64,000 nt of DNA from Aquilaria yunnanensis. Its lineage: Eukaryota > Streptophyta > Magnoliopsida > Malvales > Thymelaeaceae. Below are positions 15,605 through 28,401 of this stretch, in pieces. The stretch lies in NCBI GenBank assembly GCA_039654915.1, contig CM077599.1:80506001-80570000 (forward strand), given 5' to 3'. The notes beneath the pieces were generated by a model, which was not told the DNA's origin, made no database searches, and saw nothing but the letters and a program-made list of their open reading frames with translations. Each line of letters opens with the position of its first letter. Position 1 is the stretch's first letter. A program made the translations under genes and the position numbers.

Positions 15605-16649
15605 CTACTGGAATATGGAATTCCAGTTCTCGAAATGGATTTGGTCGTCCCACCACCATTCTTCTTCTTCTTCTTCTTGTTGTTGTCCTTCTTCTCTGAA
15701 TTCTTCTTCATCACAGGCCAATCCAAACCCCACTAGTTTCTTCAATTTTTCTTTTATTGTCGCTGCTCGAAAACAGAACATGGATTCTTCTATCTGCAAG
15801 TCGAAATGTTCACCTTTTTAACCGAATGGATAGCAGGAATTAACTAGTGAAACCAAGAAAGATACTTGACAGCTAGTTACAATATTAATCACCTGGGCAT
15901 GAACAGTATGAAAAATGGTGTTTCCCATGACAGAAAGACTGGCATGCAAGACCTCTACAGTTTCGTGATGCAGAATTCGTATGACCTCATACATCATGAA
16001 CTGATGATCCAGGCTAGTGACTAAAACAACCTCCAATGCCGAACCCATTTCGTGAATCTCCATTTTTGGAGTTTTCAAGCCACTGCTGCTACTAGTTTCT
16101 GTGCATGATGTGTGTCTCTTTGCCCTCTTTCTTCTTGCCGACACTAACTCATTCTTCCTCTCTCTGGCCTCCTTCAACTGCTCTTCAAGCCTCTGTATGT
16201 ACTTTGCTGCATCATCTAGCTTATCAGGTAGCGTCATTCTTCCCTGCATCGAGAATTTGTGTCAGTGTTGCCATACATCATGGTTATGGAAAGTTAGCTT
16301 ACATATCTCATGCATCAGAGTTTGGTTGGTTCTGTAAAGAGTATACGAGTTTTGTTAACTTTTGTGCACCCAGTGAAACTATGAGAGACGCACAACGTTA
16401 CATAAAACTTTGTACGACATCTTCAGCGCTTCTAGCATTACGTTAGGTGAAAAGGAAGGGACTTGTGACCTTGGAGAGACTACGAGGGAGGAGAGAGGTG
16501 AGGTTGGAGCAAAGGTTCTTCATGTGATTCCTTCTGTTCTTCTCCATGACTTTCCTCTCCATCTGCTGCTTCCTCTTGGCTGGAGAAGGGGAAGGCGAAG
16601 AAGAAGAATGGATGGTAGTAGGATTAGTAGTGTTGGTGGCTCTCGGCAT
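15605..16649 (-). CDS. bHLH transcription factor (bHLH162-like), copy 1
   Basis: Three exons (16649-16470, 16243-15893, 15793-15605) join in phase 0 into 239 residues. Residues 31-55 are the basic region and helix 1 (ERKVMEKNRRNHMKNLCSNL), followed by the loop SLLPRSLSKGRMTLPDKL and helix 2 with a leucine-zipper-like tail (DAAKYIQRLEEQLKEARERK). A Ser-rich linker leads to an ACT-like C-terminal domain (MEIHEMGSALEVVLV to LKKLVGF), the plan of Arabidopsis bHLH162/bHLH36-type regulators. In the basic region Glu9, Arg12 and Arg13 are kept, but His5 is Arg and Arg10 is Lys, so DNA preference may not be a classical G-box. The tail is acidic (EEEEEEWWWDD), which could activate transcription. An in-frame ATG at 16691 would add 14 residues. 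A TATA-like TTTATAAGAG sits on the minus strand near 16,728-16,737. Confidence 0.9.
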
Positions 16650-16691
16650 TTTGATGAATAAAGAAGGCTTTAGTTGCCCCGACACTGCCAA

Positions 16692-17598
16692 CTGGGGACT
16701 AATAAAATATGTTTATTTAGGACTCTCTCTTATAAAGAGACTCACCAACAGGGACAGGACAGGAGCAGGAAACAACATAGAATTTTCTATGTTGAGATGG
16801 CCGTGGGGAAGACACTAGTGTCTTTGCGGCGACCATGGCCTACCATAAGGAATCGTGTGGTCGCAGCTCACTTCTCCCTCGTCTTCAGGTTAGAAAGCCG
16901 CCATTTCTGAAAAGTGTTCCTCCTTAAGCCACTCCGCAGCTTCCTTCCTCCGTCCGCTGACCAGACCAGACCAATTCTCCGTACGTACCCTGTGCCCCTC
17001 GTCGTACCATATCATTTTCGACTTCATTGGGAACATGTAAATTTTGTCGATGAACTGATCCTTGTTTGACATGATTTTGTCTATGATTAGTTCGTTAAAT
17101 TATAAATGCGCTCGCAACCTGTGTCATATCTTGATTAGCTTAAATCTTAATTGCCCCCTAAGTCCTAATGAATCTTATTTGCTGCTAATTATCTGTCCCA
17201 TACAAGGGTTGGAAAATTGAATCCTGGTGGCCACACAGACGCAAACACATATATATTGTTACTCGGAATCATATGTACAAGTGTATATGGTTGAGAAAGT
17301 ACATAGACATCAAAAGGGAATGAGATGTCTGTATTTTTTTTATTTTAAAGGCTATCACACCAACATATGCAGTATTTAAGGGAGGAGTGGTGGTGGTAGG
17401 GCTCGAACTTCTGAACTCGTAATATTCCTCAAACCTTAGGCACTGGGCGGAAACGCTTGGGATGGTGGCCACATGTTGATGGATTATCCGTCTCGCCCTT
17501 CTGACTGATAAAATCGCGGCTTAATTAACCATTCGGACTGAGTTGGTGAGTCGACCGACTAAACGTCACTCTCGTAGGTCGTAGGATGCATCTGCCCG
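16692..17598. other. Upstream region of bHLH copy 1, no gene
   Basis: This holds the presumed promoter of the minus-strand bHLH gene, including the TATA-like site near 16,730. The ORFs in 16,880-17,472 show no recognisable protein. The sequence becomes poly(T)-rich around 17,333-17,345 and grades into the duplicated segment beginning at 17,599. Confidence 0.5.
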
Positions 17599-20183
17599 TT
17601 AGTAATTTGAACATTTTTCTTGACTTCACATAGAATACGGCTTGTTGTCGAATGGATTGAAAATTGTACAAACGTCTCATTTTGTCCCTTTTCTACATGC
17701 TTTTATTTTTCTTTTCTACAATTTTTTACCGGTTGTTTTTGAAGCAATTTTTTTAACCAGCTTTTTTTAGGGACAATATTTATCCTTTTATTTTAAAATT
17801 TAAAGCTTCGTCTTATCATTGCTTCTGTTTTCTCTTTGCTTATTTTCTTCTTCTACTTCGTCTTCTTTTTTAGTCTTTTGTTTTATATTGTTTCTTGGGT
17901 AGTTGTCTTCCCACTTTTTTTTTTGGCATTAAGAGAACAAATTCTTAATAAATAAAAAATAAAAAAAACATATAGAAACAAAGAAAGAACAAAAAGAAAA
18001 ATTATATAAGAACTGAAAAGAAACATAATTAATAAAAGAATTAATAACAATGCATAAAAGAATATATATAAGCAGGAGCAAAGCCAGGAGTTTATAATGA
18101 GGCCGCAGATTTATGAATTTTTAATATAATATTAATGAAAAACAAAAATAAGTCTATTCAAACTTTATAAATTAGGTCGTTATGATTATTCAAAAATTGA
18201 AACTTCACATTTTTGTGGCAATATCAAACATCAATTTCATATCATATGGAGAGCATCAATGCCAATCACAAAGAGCTATGACTTAAAATTATTTAACAAA
18301 ATCCAAATGGTAAATATATCTTATGCAATTGAACTTGTGTCTTTATTGAGTATACATAATCTATGATCTTATTTTTAGAAAAAAAATTTGAGTTATTTTC
18401 TTTCAATGCAAACAATCAAGTTATTCTTCTAAAGGTATCAATTGGGTCTTAGCTTAATTGGTATGAAGAACATCATATCATATGACTAACCAGAGTTTAA
18501 ATCCTAACTTACATAAAAAGATTTTTTCTCTTTTCAATTAGTGGATGAGTGTAGGTTAGCTAAGACGAGATATAAGATTGGCTAGATTATATATATACTA
18601 TCTGTTGTGACCTACAAAAAGAAAAACTTTCAAAACTCATCTTATATGTAGTTAATTTTAGTTTTCAGGCTTTTAGCATAGCAACTCTTAGAGCCTAAGA
18701 GAGAGATAGTGTCTTTTATGTGGGTTTTAAAGAGACCAAAGACATCATAAATAATAAATACTTTAAAATATTTTGTTAGACTCTTTTGATATACATAAAA
18801 AGTATATAAGTACTTTTACAGGAAAAGAAGTTAACAACAATAGTTTTTTACATTTTTTAACTACCTGTGTATATATTACTATTTTACTTTTTAATATGGT
18901 TCATAAAACATACATCATATATATAGTAATAAAAAGCCATCCCTTATCTCCACTACTGTATAAAAGAACTTGAAAAAAACAGAAACAAAAGAGTATGAAC
19001 AAACATAAGAATATTGAATTTGTTTTTTTTTGTAATAAGTATATGTTCTTTTAACATGTGTTCTTTTATAGATGAAAGTATGTTTAACAAACAATAATTA
19101 ATAAATAGAAATATATGTACTTCAAGTGGTAAATAGCGATACATAAACTAATATATAAAAATTAAAAAAGAACATAAATAAAAGAGAGTGAGAACCAGTA
19201 GTGTAAGAATGTAAAAGGAACAAATATCATATTACAGTATAATTCATGTCCGTTTACTAGTAAAAACTTGTTAATATAAGGTAGTTTATAGACAACTAAG
19301 CTTTTAGTTATAGTTTGTGCTGGCTATGATATTGCTCGTTTCGAAGCTTTTCCCTCGTGGTTGTTTGGTTCATGTGATGTAGAAATATACGACAAATTTT
19401 CTAAATTTGTATATTTTAATGCTTACAACTAGATTTATAATTTCTGTGATTTCGTGGAAACTACTGTATCTGCTTGGTTTTAAAGAATATGAGCGAAATT
19501 GTAAATTCTTGTATGGGAAAATTACCTAGATCCCCTGAGGTATAGGTAAATCTACACTTATAGCCTCCATATTTCATATACTTAAACTTCCCCCTAGAAA
19601 GTTAATTCTGTCAAATATCAACTTTTACCCTTCTATCTTTATTCCCTAAAAATTTTGCGCAACCAAATTTCTACATCTAACTAGCTAGACCCCATTTCCC
19701 TCCCTCCTACCCTACTCCCCTCCACCTTCGCCTCCATCAAGACCTCACCTCCTCCGCCGCCATTCACCGCCCCATAGACCGCCACCACTTCATCAACACC
19801 AAGGATGCCTCCTCGTCTCGTCCTGTGCCGCTGTTCTCAAGCGTTGCCCGTCACCGGCAATGCCGTATCGAGGATGGGAAAGGAGCTCATCTTGTCCCCG
19901 CCGTACCCGGTACACGATCTACCATTGTCCTCCACCTCCGATCGTCGTTCGTTCGTCTGAAAGGCTGCCCCTACATTTCCGTTGAAGCCCAAGCAACTCC
20001 CGGCCTCGTTTCACTATCGGGCCATCTAATTAAGGAGTTGAAATCGTGACCCAATCGCAACCCGCACCTAAACAGATAAAGCTTCGCCTTCCTGTAAAAA
20101 GCAACACAAAGACAGCAAAAATTAAGGAGTAAATCAGCAAAACCCCGACCGACAGGGATCAGATCTAACAGGACAATCGAATC
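17599..20183. repeat. Tandem duplicated segment, unit A
   Basis: This 2.6-kb unit starts GTTAGTAATTTGAACA and is followed at once by a related unit (20184-23446) with the same order of landmarks: an AGAATACGGCTTGTTGTC box, a CTTCGTCTTATCATTGCTTC box, an AT-rich middle and a GC-rich end around 19,680-20,060. The GC-rich end contains CCCGCCGTACCCGGT and TTGAAGCCCAAGC and is much richer in G+C than its surroundings, as seen when a transposon carries a fragment of a host gene. I could not identify the source gene. No intact ORF is supported. Confidence 0.7.
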
Positions 20184-23100
20184 CATTAGTAATTTGAACA
20201 CTTTTGGAAACTTTTCACAGAATACGGCTTGTTGTCAAAACGGTTCACGCGTTACGACTGAGAGCAGCAAGAGTTGGGTTGAAATTGTACAAACGACTCA
20301 TTCTGACCCTTTTCTACATAGTTTGATTCTTTTTTTCTTTTTATTTTCTACAAATTTTTACCGGTTGTTTTAGAATCAAATTTCTAAACTAGCTTTTTTA
20401 AGGACAATATTTATCCTTTTATTTTAAAATATAAAGCTTCGTCTTATCATTGCTTCTGTTTTCTCATTGCTTATTTTCTTTTTCTACTTTGTCTTCTTTT
20501 TTAGTCTTTTGTTTTATACTGTTTCTTGGGTGGTTGTCTTCCCACTTTTTTTTGGGAATTAAGAGAACAATTCTTAACACAAAAAATAAAAAAAATAAAA
20601 AACATATAGGAATAGAAAAAGAATAAAAAGGAAAAAACCAAAAAAGAACATATTTAATAAATGTACTATAAGTGTATTCAAATTAAAAACATATATTTTC
20701 CAAACTTATAAATTAGGTACTTATGATTATTTAAAAATAAAAACTCAACATTTTTGTAGCAATTTCAAGCATCAATTTCATATTATATGGTAAGCTTCGA
20801 TGTTAATCACAAAAACCTATAATTTAAAATTATTTACCAAAATCTAAATGGTAAATATATCGTATACAATTGAGTCTGTGCGTTTATTAAGTATAAATTA
20901 TCTATGATCTTATTTTTGGAAAAAAATTGATTTATTTATTTTTCAATATAAACAATTAAGTAAATCTTTAAAAGGTATCAATTAGAATTTGGATCTTAGC
21001 CCAATTGGCATGAAGAGCATCATATCGACCAATCAAAGTTAAGGTCTTGGCTTATGTAAGAAGATTTCTTCTCTTTATAGTTAATAGGTGGCTGTAGGCT
21101 AGTTAAGATGAGGTACAAGATTAGCTAGATTATACCTATACTACCTGTTGTGACCTACAAAAAGAAAACCTTCTCATCTTATATGTTAGTTGATTTTAGT
21201 TTTCAATGTAGTATCTTTTAGAATCTAAGAGAGAGATAGTGTATCTTTTGTGAGTCTAAAAGGGACTAAGGAAATCATAAACAATAAATATTTTTAATTA
21301 TTTTTTTGCTTAATTACCTATTTAACCTGTGTACTATGGTGACTCGGTCTTTCACTCTCCTGAACTTTTGGGAGGTCATAATTGAGCCCTAAACGTTATT
21401 GACTGAGACATTTTGCTCCATTTACTTATCTTTTGTTTATTTAAAAAGGAAAAAACTACTTAATTGCCACTTAAGTTTCCAAATTTTTATCTTTTGGACC
21501 CAAATGTTTTGACTCCTCCCTCATTAGTACTTCATTCGTCTCATTTTCTAATTTTACCCCTCCCAATTGTCTCGTCTTGCCAGCTTCATCTATCAGTCGT
21601 CACCAATCCATTCATTGCTCTTCTCCTCTGTCAATTCCTGAATTTGTCTCATCCTTATCTCGTCTGTCGCTCCTCACATTCGTTCGTTCCTCAATTAGCC
21701 AGTCTCGATTCGCCCTCCTCAATTATCTGGCCTTAATTCACAAACTTGCGTCATTCTTGATCGGGTGAGAATCAAGATTATCGATAGTGCGGAATCGCGC
21801 CAGATTCGAGACTACTGGAATCGAGAAAAATCACATCGAAACTGAGACTATCAGAATTGCACTGGATCATGTCAAAATTGTGCGGAATTGTACTGGAATT
21901 AAGACTGGAATCATGTCGAAAATCTTTAAAAGGTTTCTAGATTTTACTAGTTTAATTACAATTTAAGTCCCAAAGTTATTGATTTGTACAAGTAGAGGCC
22001 TGAAATTTTAAAGTATGCAATTAGATGCACTTTTATTACATAACTGACAGAAAACATCTGATTTACCTAGTCAATGGAGTAAGGTGTCCTAGTCTTTAAA
22101 GTTCAGGGCTTGATTATAACCCTCTAAAAGTCTGAGGGAGTGAATGGTTGAATCACCATAGTAGAGGGGCCAATTAGGTAATTAGGCCATATTTTTAAGG
22201 CTATTTTTTATATACATAACAGTATAAATGTTTACATGAAAAGAAGTTAACAATAATAGTTTTTTACATTTTTTTAACCCCCCCCCCCCACACACACACA
22301 CATATTACTATTTTACTTTTTAATATACTTCATAAGACGTGCATCATATAGATAATAATAAAAAATGCTAGGGTGGCCAGACACCCCCTAGCCAACCTTT
22401 GTCTCTACTACTGTATATAAGAACTAAAGAAAAAACAGAAATAAAAGATTATGGGAACCAATAGTCTAAGAACAAACGTTTTAAACATTGAATATGTTTT
22501 TTTTGCGCTAAGTATATATTCTTGCAAATTATTCATATATTCTTTTACAGATGAAAGTATGTTTGACAAATAATAAGTAATAATCAGTTCAAAATAAAAT
22601 AGAATGACAGATGTTATTCAATGACAAAATAATAGAAACATGAGAACAAAGTAGACATTAAGAAGAATATATAAGAACTGAAAATAAACAAACAACAGTG
22701 CATGAAATAATTTATAGGAGTTGAAAAAAACAAAAACCAAAACAAAAGAGAGTGAGAACTAGTAGTGTAAGAATCTAAAAAGAACAAATATGATATTACA
22801 ATATAATAAATGTCCGTTTACCAATAACAACTCATTAATATAAGGTAATTTATGGGCAACTAACCTTCTAGGTATAATTTGTGGGCAAATATCTACTTTT
22901 GCCCTCTTACCTTTCTTCCCTAAAAAATTTACGCCACCAAACTTCAACATCTAACAAGCTAGACCCCATCTCCCTTCACCCCTTCCTACTCCTTTCCACC
23001 TTCGCCTCCACCAAGACCTCACCTCTGCCACCATTCGCCGCCTCATAGATCGCAACCACTTTATCAACATCGGTGACATCTCTTCGTCTCATCCTGTGCC

Positions 23101-23446
23101 ACTATTCTCAAGCATTGCCAGCCACTGGCAATGGCATATTGACGATGGGAAAACAACACATCTCGTCCCCGCCGTACCCGGTTCATGATCTACCATTTTC
23201 CACCACCTTTGACCATCGTTCGCTTATCTTAAAGGCTTCCCCTGCCATTGCCGTTGAAGCCCAAGCCACTCCCGGCCTTGTTTCACTGTCCGGTCATCGA
23301 ATTAAGGAGTTGAAATCGTGACCTAATCGCAAACCACACCTGAACAGATAAAGCTTCACCTTCCTGTAAAAGGCAACACAAACACAACAAGAAGTAAATC
23401 ATCAAAACCCCAACATACAGGGATCAGATTAAACAAGACAATCGAT
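20184..23446. repeat. Tandem duplicated segment, unit B
   Basis: Second unit of the tandem pair. Both units end in GACAATCGA, which sets the junction. Without its 881-bp Mutator-like insertion (21308-22188) the unit is about 2.4 kb. Divergence from unit A is considerable by eye (many small indels), so the duplication is old. The GC-rich end here spans about 22,960-23,330 and reads with frame breaks relative to unit A, arguing against a selected protein. A C11(AC)n simple repeat lies near 22,279-22,303. Confidence 0.7.
21308..22188. mobile_element. Mutator-like non-autonomous element
   Basis: An 881-bp insertion present in unit B and absent from unit A. The ends form long imperfect inverted repeats: GCTTAATTACCTA and CTGTGTACTATGGTGA on the left, against GGCCTAATTACCTA and CCTCTACTATGGTGA read from the right. 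Homology continues for at least 50 bp. The T-rich flanks (TATTTTTTT and ATATTTTTA) only loosely match as a 9-bp TSD. There is no transposase. Confidence 0.7.
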
Positions 23447-24000
23447 AAAACACGACAAGAAGCGACACCCGGAAGTAATCTGGGTATTGCATGTTTAGGA
23501 TGTCCTCGGTGCCCTTGATGGTGAGGCAGGAGGCCACCGGAATTATGTTGCGCAGTTCTGATGAGCGTCTGACATCGGAACCTTGCCTTGCTTGTGGATT
23601 CCTTGCTTGTGGATGAACCAACAACAAAGCCATGTCTTGATGTACTTGCCTTGCTTTATGAGCCACCCAGTCCACTCTAGATTTGACCAAAACTCGATGC
23701 TGTCATAATCGATCTACTCCTCTGTTGGGGTCGTTGCTGTTGGCCAGAGGATCACTGCCATCACTTGTGATCGAGAGAGGGAACCTGAGCTCCGGTGTCG
23801 ATGGCCTCATCATCAACATACCTGGTATACTCTCTTCTTTGTCTCGATTGTGCTCTTCTGAATCAGTGGTTGCAATGCTCGCCATTGCTGCTGTTGGCCT
23901 GGAGTTTGGTTGCCATTGCATTGAATTTTGGCAATAAATTTTTCATCTAGTCTAGGTTGTTAACTTCTTAGATACAGAAGTTGGTGTTGCAAAATTTTAG
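23447..24000 (-). other. Gene-fragment-like sequence, unidentified
   Basis: The minus strand reads through about 23,703-23,921 with coding character (for example MASIATTDSEEHN, PELRFPLSITSDGSDPLANS) and again at 23,424-23,690 (KGTEDILNMQYPDYFRVSL) in a different frame. Composition is richer in G+C than the neighbours. This looks like a piece of a host gene captured or truncated by rearrangement, but I do not recognise the family, and no start, splice pattern or full length could be established. Confidence 0.35.
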
Positions 24001-24084
24001 GGAATGAAAATAGGATGGCAAAAGTAAGTATTTTCTCTTTTATGTGATAACAGTTGATGACAGGTTAACTTTTCCTTCTTGATT

Positions 24085-24160
24085 ATATATGTATGTATGT
24101 ATGTATGCATGCATGTTTGCATGCATGCATGTATGAATGTATGTATGTATATGTATAATG
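24085..24160. repeat. ATGT/ATGC tetranucleotide microsatellite
   Basis: About 75 bp of ATGT repeats interrupted by ATGC units, with a small palindromic character because GCATGC is self-complementary. Confidence 0.85.
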
Positions 24161-24200
24161 TCAACTTGTTCTTTTGTTTCATTCAATATTGGTCTACACA

Positions 24201-24533
24201 TTTTCACTCAACCTAACTTAATTCAAAATTATTTATTTTTATTTGTACATCTTTTTTGCCTAGAATAAGTGTCATTTGAAAGCTAATATAATCCATTGAT
24301 AGTAAAATTTTTATGATATCATTTAAATTTTTATAAAAATTTAAATAATATCATAAAAATTTTACTATAAAAAAATTATGATAAAATTTTCATTTTTTAG
24401 TATTAAAAATGAAAAGTTACTTAATAACATTACAAAAATTTTATTTTGAATGAATTATTACACATGCATAATATTATAATTAAAAATATGTAAAAAATAA
24501 GTAATTTTGGATTAAGTTAAATTAAAATGAATT
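24201..24533. mobile_element. AT-rich MITE family, copy 1
   Basis: Ends are inverted: AACTTAATTCAAAATTATTTA on the left reads back from the right as AACTTAATCCAAAATTACTTA. Copies 2 (36481-36798) and 3 (49391-49734) share the ends and internal motifs such as TTATTACA/ATAATATT. At 24,301-24,366 this copy holds an almost perfect AT palindrome (AGTAAAATTTTTATGATATC and its complement) that would fold into a hairpin. Confidence 0.65.
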
Positions 24534-24941
24534 AAGTATACATTGGTTTTGTTCCCCTTTTGTTTAACCACGTTTTGCTTTTCTTTTTTTTTTTTTTCCA
24601 TTTTGATTTTGTAGGGATCAATAGGAAGCTTAGAGTGGAACATTGTGGGAAAAAATAGCAGAGGAAAGGATCTTATAGGAGGATGAAATACAACGAAGAT
24701 TGGTTGTGGTAAATAACTTGATTGACAAAGAAAAGATAAAGGAAGTAGTGCTAAGACAAAAATCATGTGGGTAAGTAGATTAAGGAAGCAGACAAAAATT
24801 CAAAATCTTTTCACAGAGTATTAAAGGGCAGAGTAAGAAAAAATGGAATTTGTGGCATTTCAAACAATGGTAGATGGCTAGAATATCCGTTGTAAAATGA
24901 AGTTGCTTTCAAGTTTTTCAAAGAAAAGTTCAAGGACCCTT

Positions 24942-27089
24942 CACTACTACAAAAAAATCTTATTTTCCAATGGACAATTTTCCAACGGCTAATCTGTTGG
25001 AAATTTCCAACCTACCAGGCCGTTGGAAACTGCAAAAAAAAATTGTAAACTGTAAAAAAAATTTCCAACGGCTTGGCCGTTGGAAAATATGTAAGTCAAG
25101 TGGACCTTTTTCTTATTCATTGTTTCCAACAACAACTTATTTGATGAATTTTTCCAATGGCCTAGGCAGTTGGACACATGTGGTTAATTTCTCCAACGGC
25201 CTACACCGTTGGAAACTTTTTCCAGTGAATGTTTCCAACAGCTTAAGCCGTTGGAAATATTTTGTGAATTTGAAACATTGTAGTATATATATATATATAT
25301 CATATAATAATAATAATTATTATTATTAGTATGGCATATACATCATATACCATATATTGTATATTTTATTATGATATGTGTAAAATATGATATGTATTAT
25401 AATATGTTTAAAATATACTATGTATAAATATAATAATAATAATAATGTGTAAGATATATATACGTATTAATATATATGTGTTATGAGAAATATATATTAT
25501 GATATATTATATAAATATATATAAATATCAATATCAATGTAATATAAATATGCATATATATAGATGTGTGTTTAAATATTTTGATATATATATGTCACAT
25601 ACACACACACACACACATTTATATATATGCATATTTATATTACATTGATATTGATATTTATATAATATATCATAATATATATTTATCATAACACATATAT
25701 TAATACGTATATATATCTTACACATTATTATTATATTTATACATAGTATATTTTAAACATATTATAATGCATATCATATTTTACACATATCATAATAGCA
25801 TATGCATAGTATATGTTATATGATGTATATGCCATACATATAATAATAATAATAATAATAATAATTATATATATATATATATATAGTACACTACAATGTT
25901 TCATATATTATAATGTATGTAACATATATATTTTTTCCCAACCCAAAAAAAATGATCTATTGGGCAAAAAAAGCCCAAACCCAACCCTAACTAACCCTAA
26001 CTATAAATACTATCACTTACCCACTTCCCCCAACCTTCTCCGTCTCTGCCTCCTCTCTCCCTCTTCGTCTCCGTCTCTCCCTCTCCCTTGTCTCAGCATC
26101 TCCCCCACCTCTCGCGCTCTCCATCTCTGCCTCCTCTTGGCCTCTTCCTCTCCCTCATCTCTGCCTCTCCCCCTCCTCTCACGCTCTCCATCTCTGCCTG
26201 TTTTGTGCCTCATCGTGGCCGTTGTCCTCTCTTCGTCTCCGGTGCTTTTCCGCCTCGCCGTTGCCGTCTTCATCCGCTTCGCTGTCTCTGGCTCTCTTCC
26301 GCATTGCCGTTGCTGTCGTGTCTCTCTTTGCCGTCGCGCTCATCAGCCTCATATCTTGCCTCCTTTTTGCACGCTTTGGCCTCCATAACCGCCGTGCTCA
26401 TCGGCGTTGCCAGTCCATTGTCTGTGCAGCCCTTCCGTCGTCCACCGTCTCGATCTCTTCCACGGCCTCCACACCTTCCTCTGTTTCGATTTTTGATTTG
26501 GGGTTAGAATTTTGTTATCATTTTTTATTTTTTATTTTTGTTTAGATCCGTTCGGACGTTTGATTTCTTGTTCAGATTTGTTCGAATTTTTTATTTTTGA
26601 TTTTGGTTAGATCTGTTTCTGTGATTGATTTTTAGTTCAGATTTGTTCGGAGTTTTTCATTTTTTATTTTGGTTAGATCTGTTTGTATTTTTTATTTGGT
26701 TGATTTTATGTTAGTTCGGTTCGATTTTGTATTTTTGTGATTTTTAATTTTTTTTGTAATAATGTAAATATAATTCTAGTAATAATAATTTTAATTTTTG
26801 TGAACTAATGTAAAATATAATTTTTCTAAATTTAAAATAATAAATATATAATATTTAATCATATATATATTTTTTCTTTTACGGAAAAAATTTTCCAACG
26901 GCCCTGACCGTTAGAAAACTGTTTCACTGTTCAACTAAACTTCCTGAAAAATAGGCCATTGGAAATTTCCAACAGCTTAGCCGTTGGTATTGGCCTACTG
27001 GAATTTTTTTTTCCAACACATCATTTACCAACGCGCCTGTTTCTAACGACTTCAAGAGGCCGTTGGAAAATGACTTTTTTCTAGTAGTG
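24942..27089. mobile_element. CACTA element A, non-autonomous
   Basis: The element is 2148 bp, with ends CACTACTACAAAAAAATC and, from the right, CACTACTAGAAAAAAGTC. It is flanked by the 3-bp duplication CTT (24939-24941, 27090-27092), the hallmark of the CACTA (En/Spm) superfamily. Both subterminal regions carry many inverted copies of TCCAACGGC/GCCGTTGGAAA, the kind of array bound by CACTA transposases. The core contains a 630-bp AT-rich inverted repeat and a CT-rich block (26,030-26,500) with no convincing gene. No transposase is encoded, so it depends on an autonomous partner. Confidence 0.93.
25271..25902. repeat. Giant AT-rich inverted repeat (hairpin)
   Basis: Starting at GAAACATTGTAGTA the left arm of roughly 300 bp reads back almost exactly from the right end TACAATGTTTC. 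The loop is near 25,567-25,617 and includes an (AC)n run. Matching landmarks include ATACATAGTATATTTTAAAC, ATATATACGTATTAATATAT and ATTGATATTGATATTTATAT. If transcribed it would form a long double-stranded RNA. It sits in the core of CACTA element A; CACTA element B keeps only one arm-like stretch. Confidence 0.9.
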
Positions 27090-28401
27090 CTTCACCGATG
27101 AAACCTGAATTCAGAAGTCTAGGTTTCAGAAATTTAGAGGAGGAAACAAAGCTATTACTTGAGAAACCAATAGAAGAAAAAGAAATAAAGGACACAGTGT
27201 GGAGTTGTGGCGGCTTAAAGGCTCCTAAATCGGATATGTCCACTTTCAATTTCATCAGAAGATACTGGACTCTTTTAAAGTAGGAGATCTATGATTTTGT
27301 TCATGACTTTGAGAGGTTGGGTAGGTTTGAAAAAAGGTGCAATACTTCATTCATTAATTTAATTCCAAAGGTTGCAAATCTTGTAAGTTGGAAAAATTAT
27401 CAACCTATTAGCTTGATTGGATGTATGTATAAAATAATTGCTAAGGTTCTAGCATTGAAATTGAAAGTTGTGATGCCACAAATAATTGGGGAAAGTCAGT
27501 CTGCATTTATAAAAGGCAGACAGATCATTGATGGGGTTCTACTAGTTAATGAGACAATGGATTACCTAAAGAGATTGAAGAAGAAGGCAATGCTTTTCAA
27601 AGCAGATTTTGAAAATGCATTTGACTGTGTAAATTAGGCTTTCTTGGATGGTATAATGAATCAAATGGGCTTTGGGGAAAAATGGAAAGGTAGGATTAGT
27701 GAGTGTCTTTGTTCAACGATAGTATCGGTACTAATAAATGAAAGCCCGATGGGTGAGTTTAAACTAGAAACGGGCCTAAGACAAGGAGACCCACTATCTC
27801 CATTTCTATTATACATTACGGCTAATGTTTTAAACATTATGATGAAGGAAGCTAAAGAAAAATGAATGTTTAGAGGAGTTCAGCTAGGGAACGAAAGGGC
27901 AACGATCTCACATCTCCAATATGCAGACAACATGCTATTTATGGGCGAAGGGAACTGGGAAAACATGCTAAATCTTAATAGAATTTTAAAAGTTTTTCAG
28001 CTAACATCGGGGCTAAAAATAAACATGAACAAAAGCTATTTATATGGGGTTGGAGTTTTGGATATGGAGCTTAAAATGGTAGTAGCAACTTTGCAGAGCT
28101 TAGTAAGGAAAATCCCATTTTCTTATCTAGGCCTTCCAATTGGTTCCAATATGGGATGAGTAATTACTTGGAAGAATGTTGTAGACAATTTTAAAGCAAG
28201 GTTGAGTGGGTGGAAAAAAAAATTGTTGTCTGAAGGTGGCAAATTGACATTGATAAAGTCTATAATCAATAGTTTACCTTTGTATTTCTTTTCAACATTT
28301 CACGCCTCGATGAGTGTTCTTTAATCTCTTGAAAGTTTGCTAAATCACTTGGGTTAAATGGAGCAAGGTAATAAAAAATAAAGAGGTGGGTGGGTTAAGT
28401 G

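Noticed and set aside
26013..26545. Long overlapping ORFs of up to 191 codons in three frames
   Set aside because: They are produced by a CT-rich low-complexity block in the core of a CACTA element; frames on both strands are open at once, with biased Ser/Pro/Leu or Arg/Glu content.
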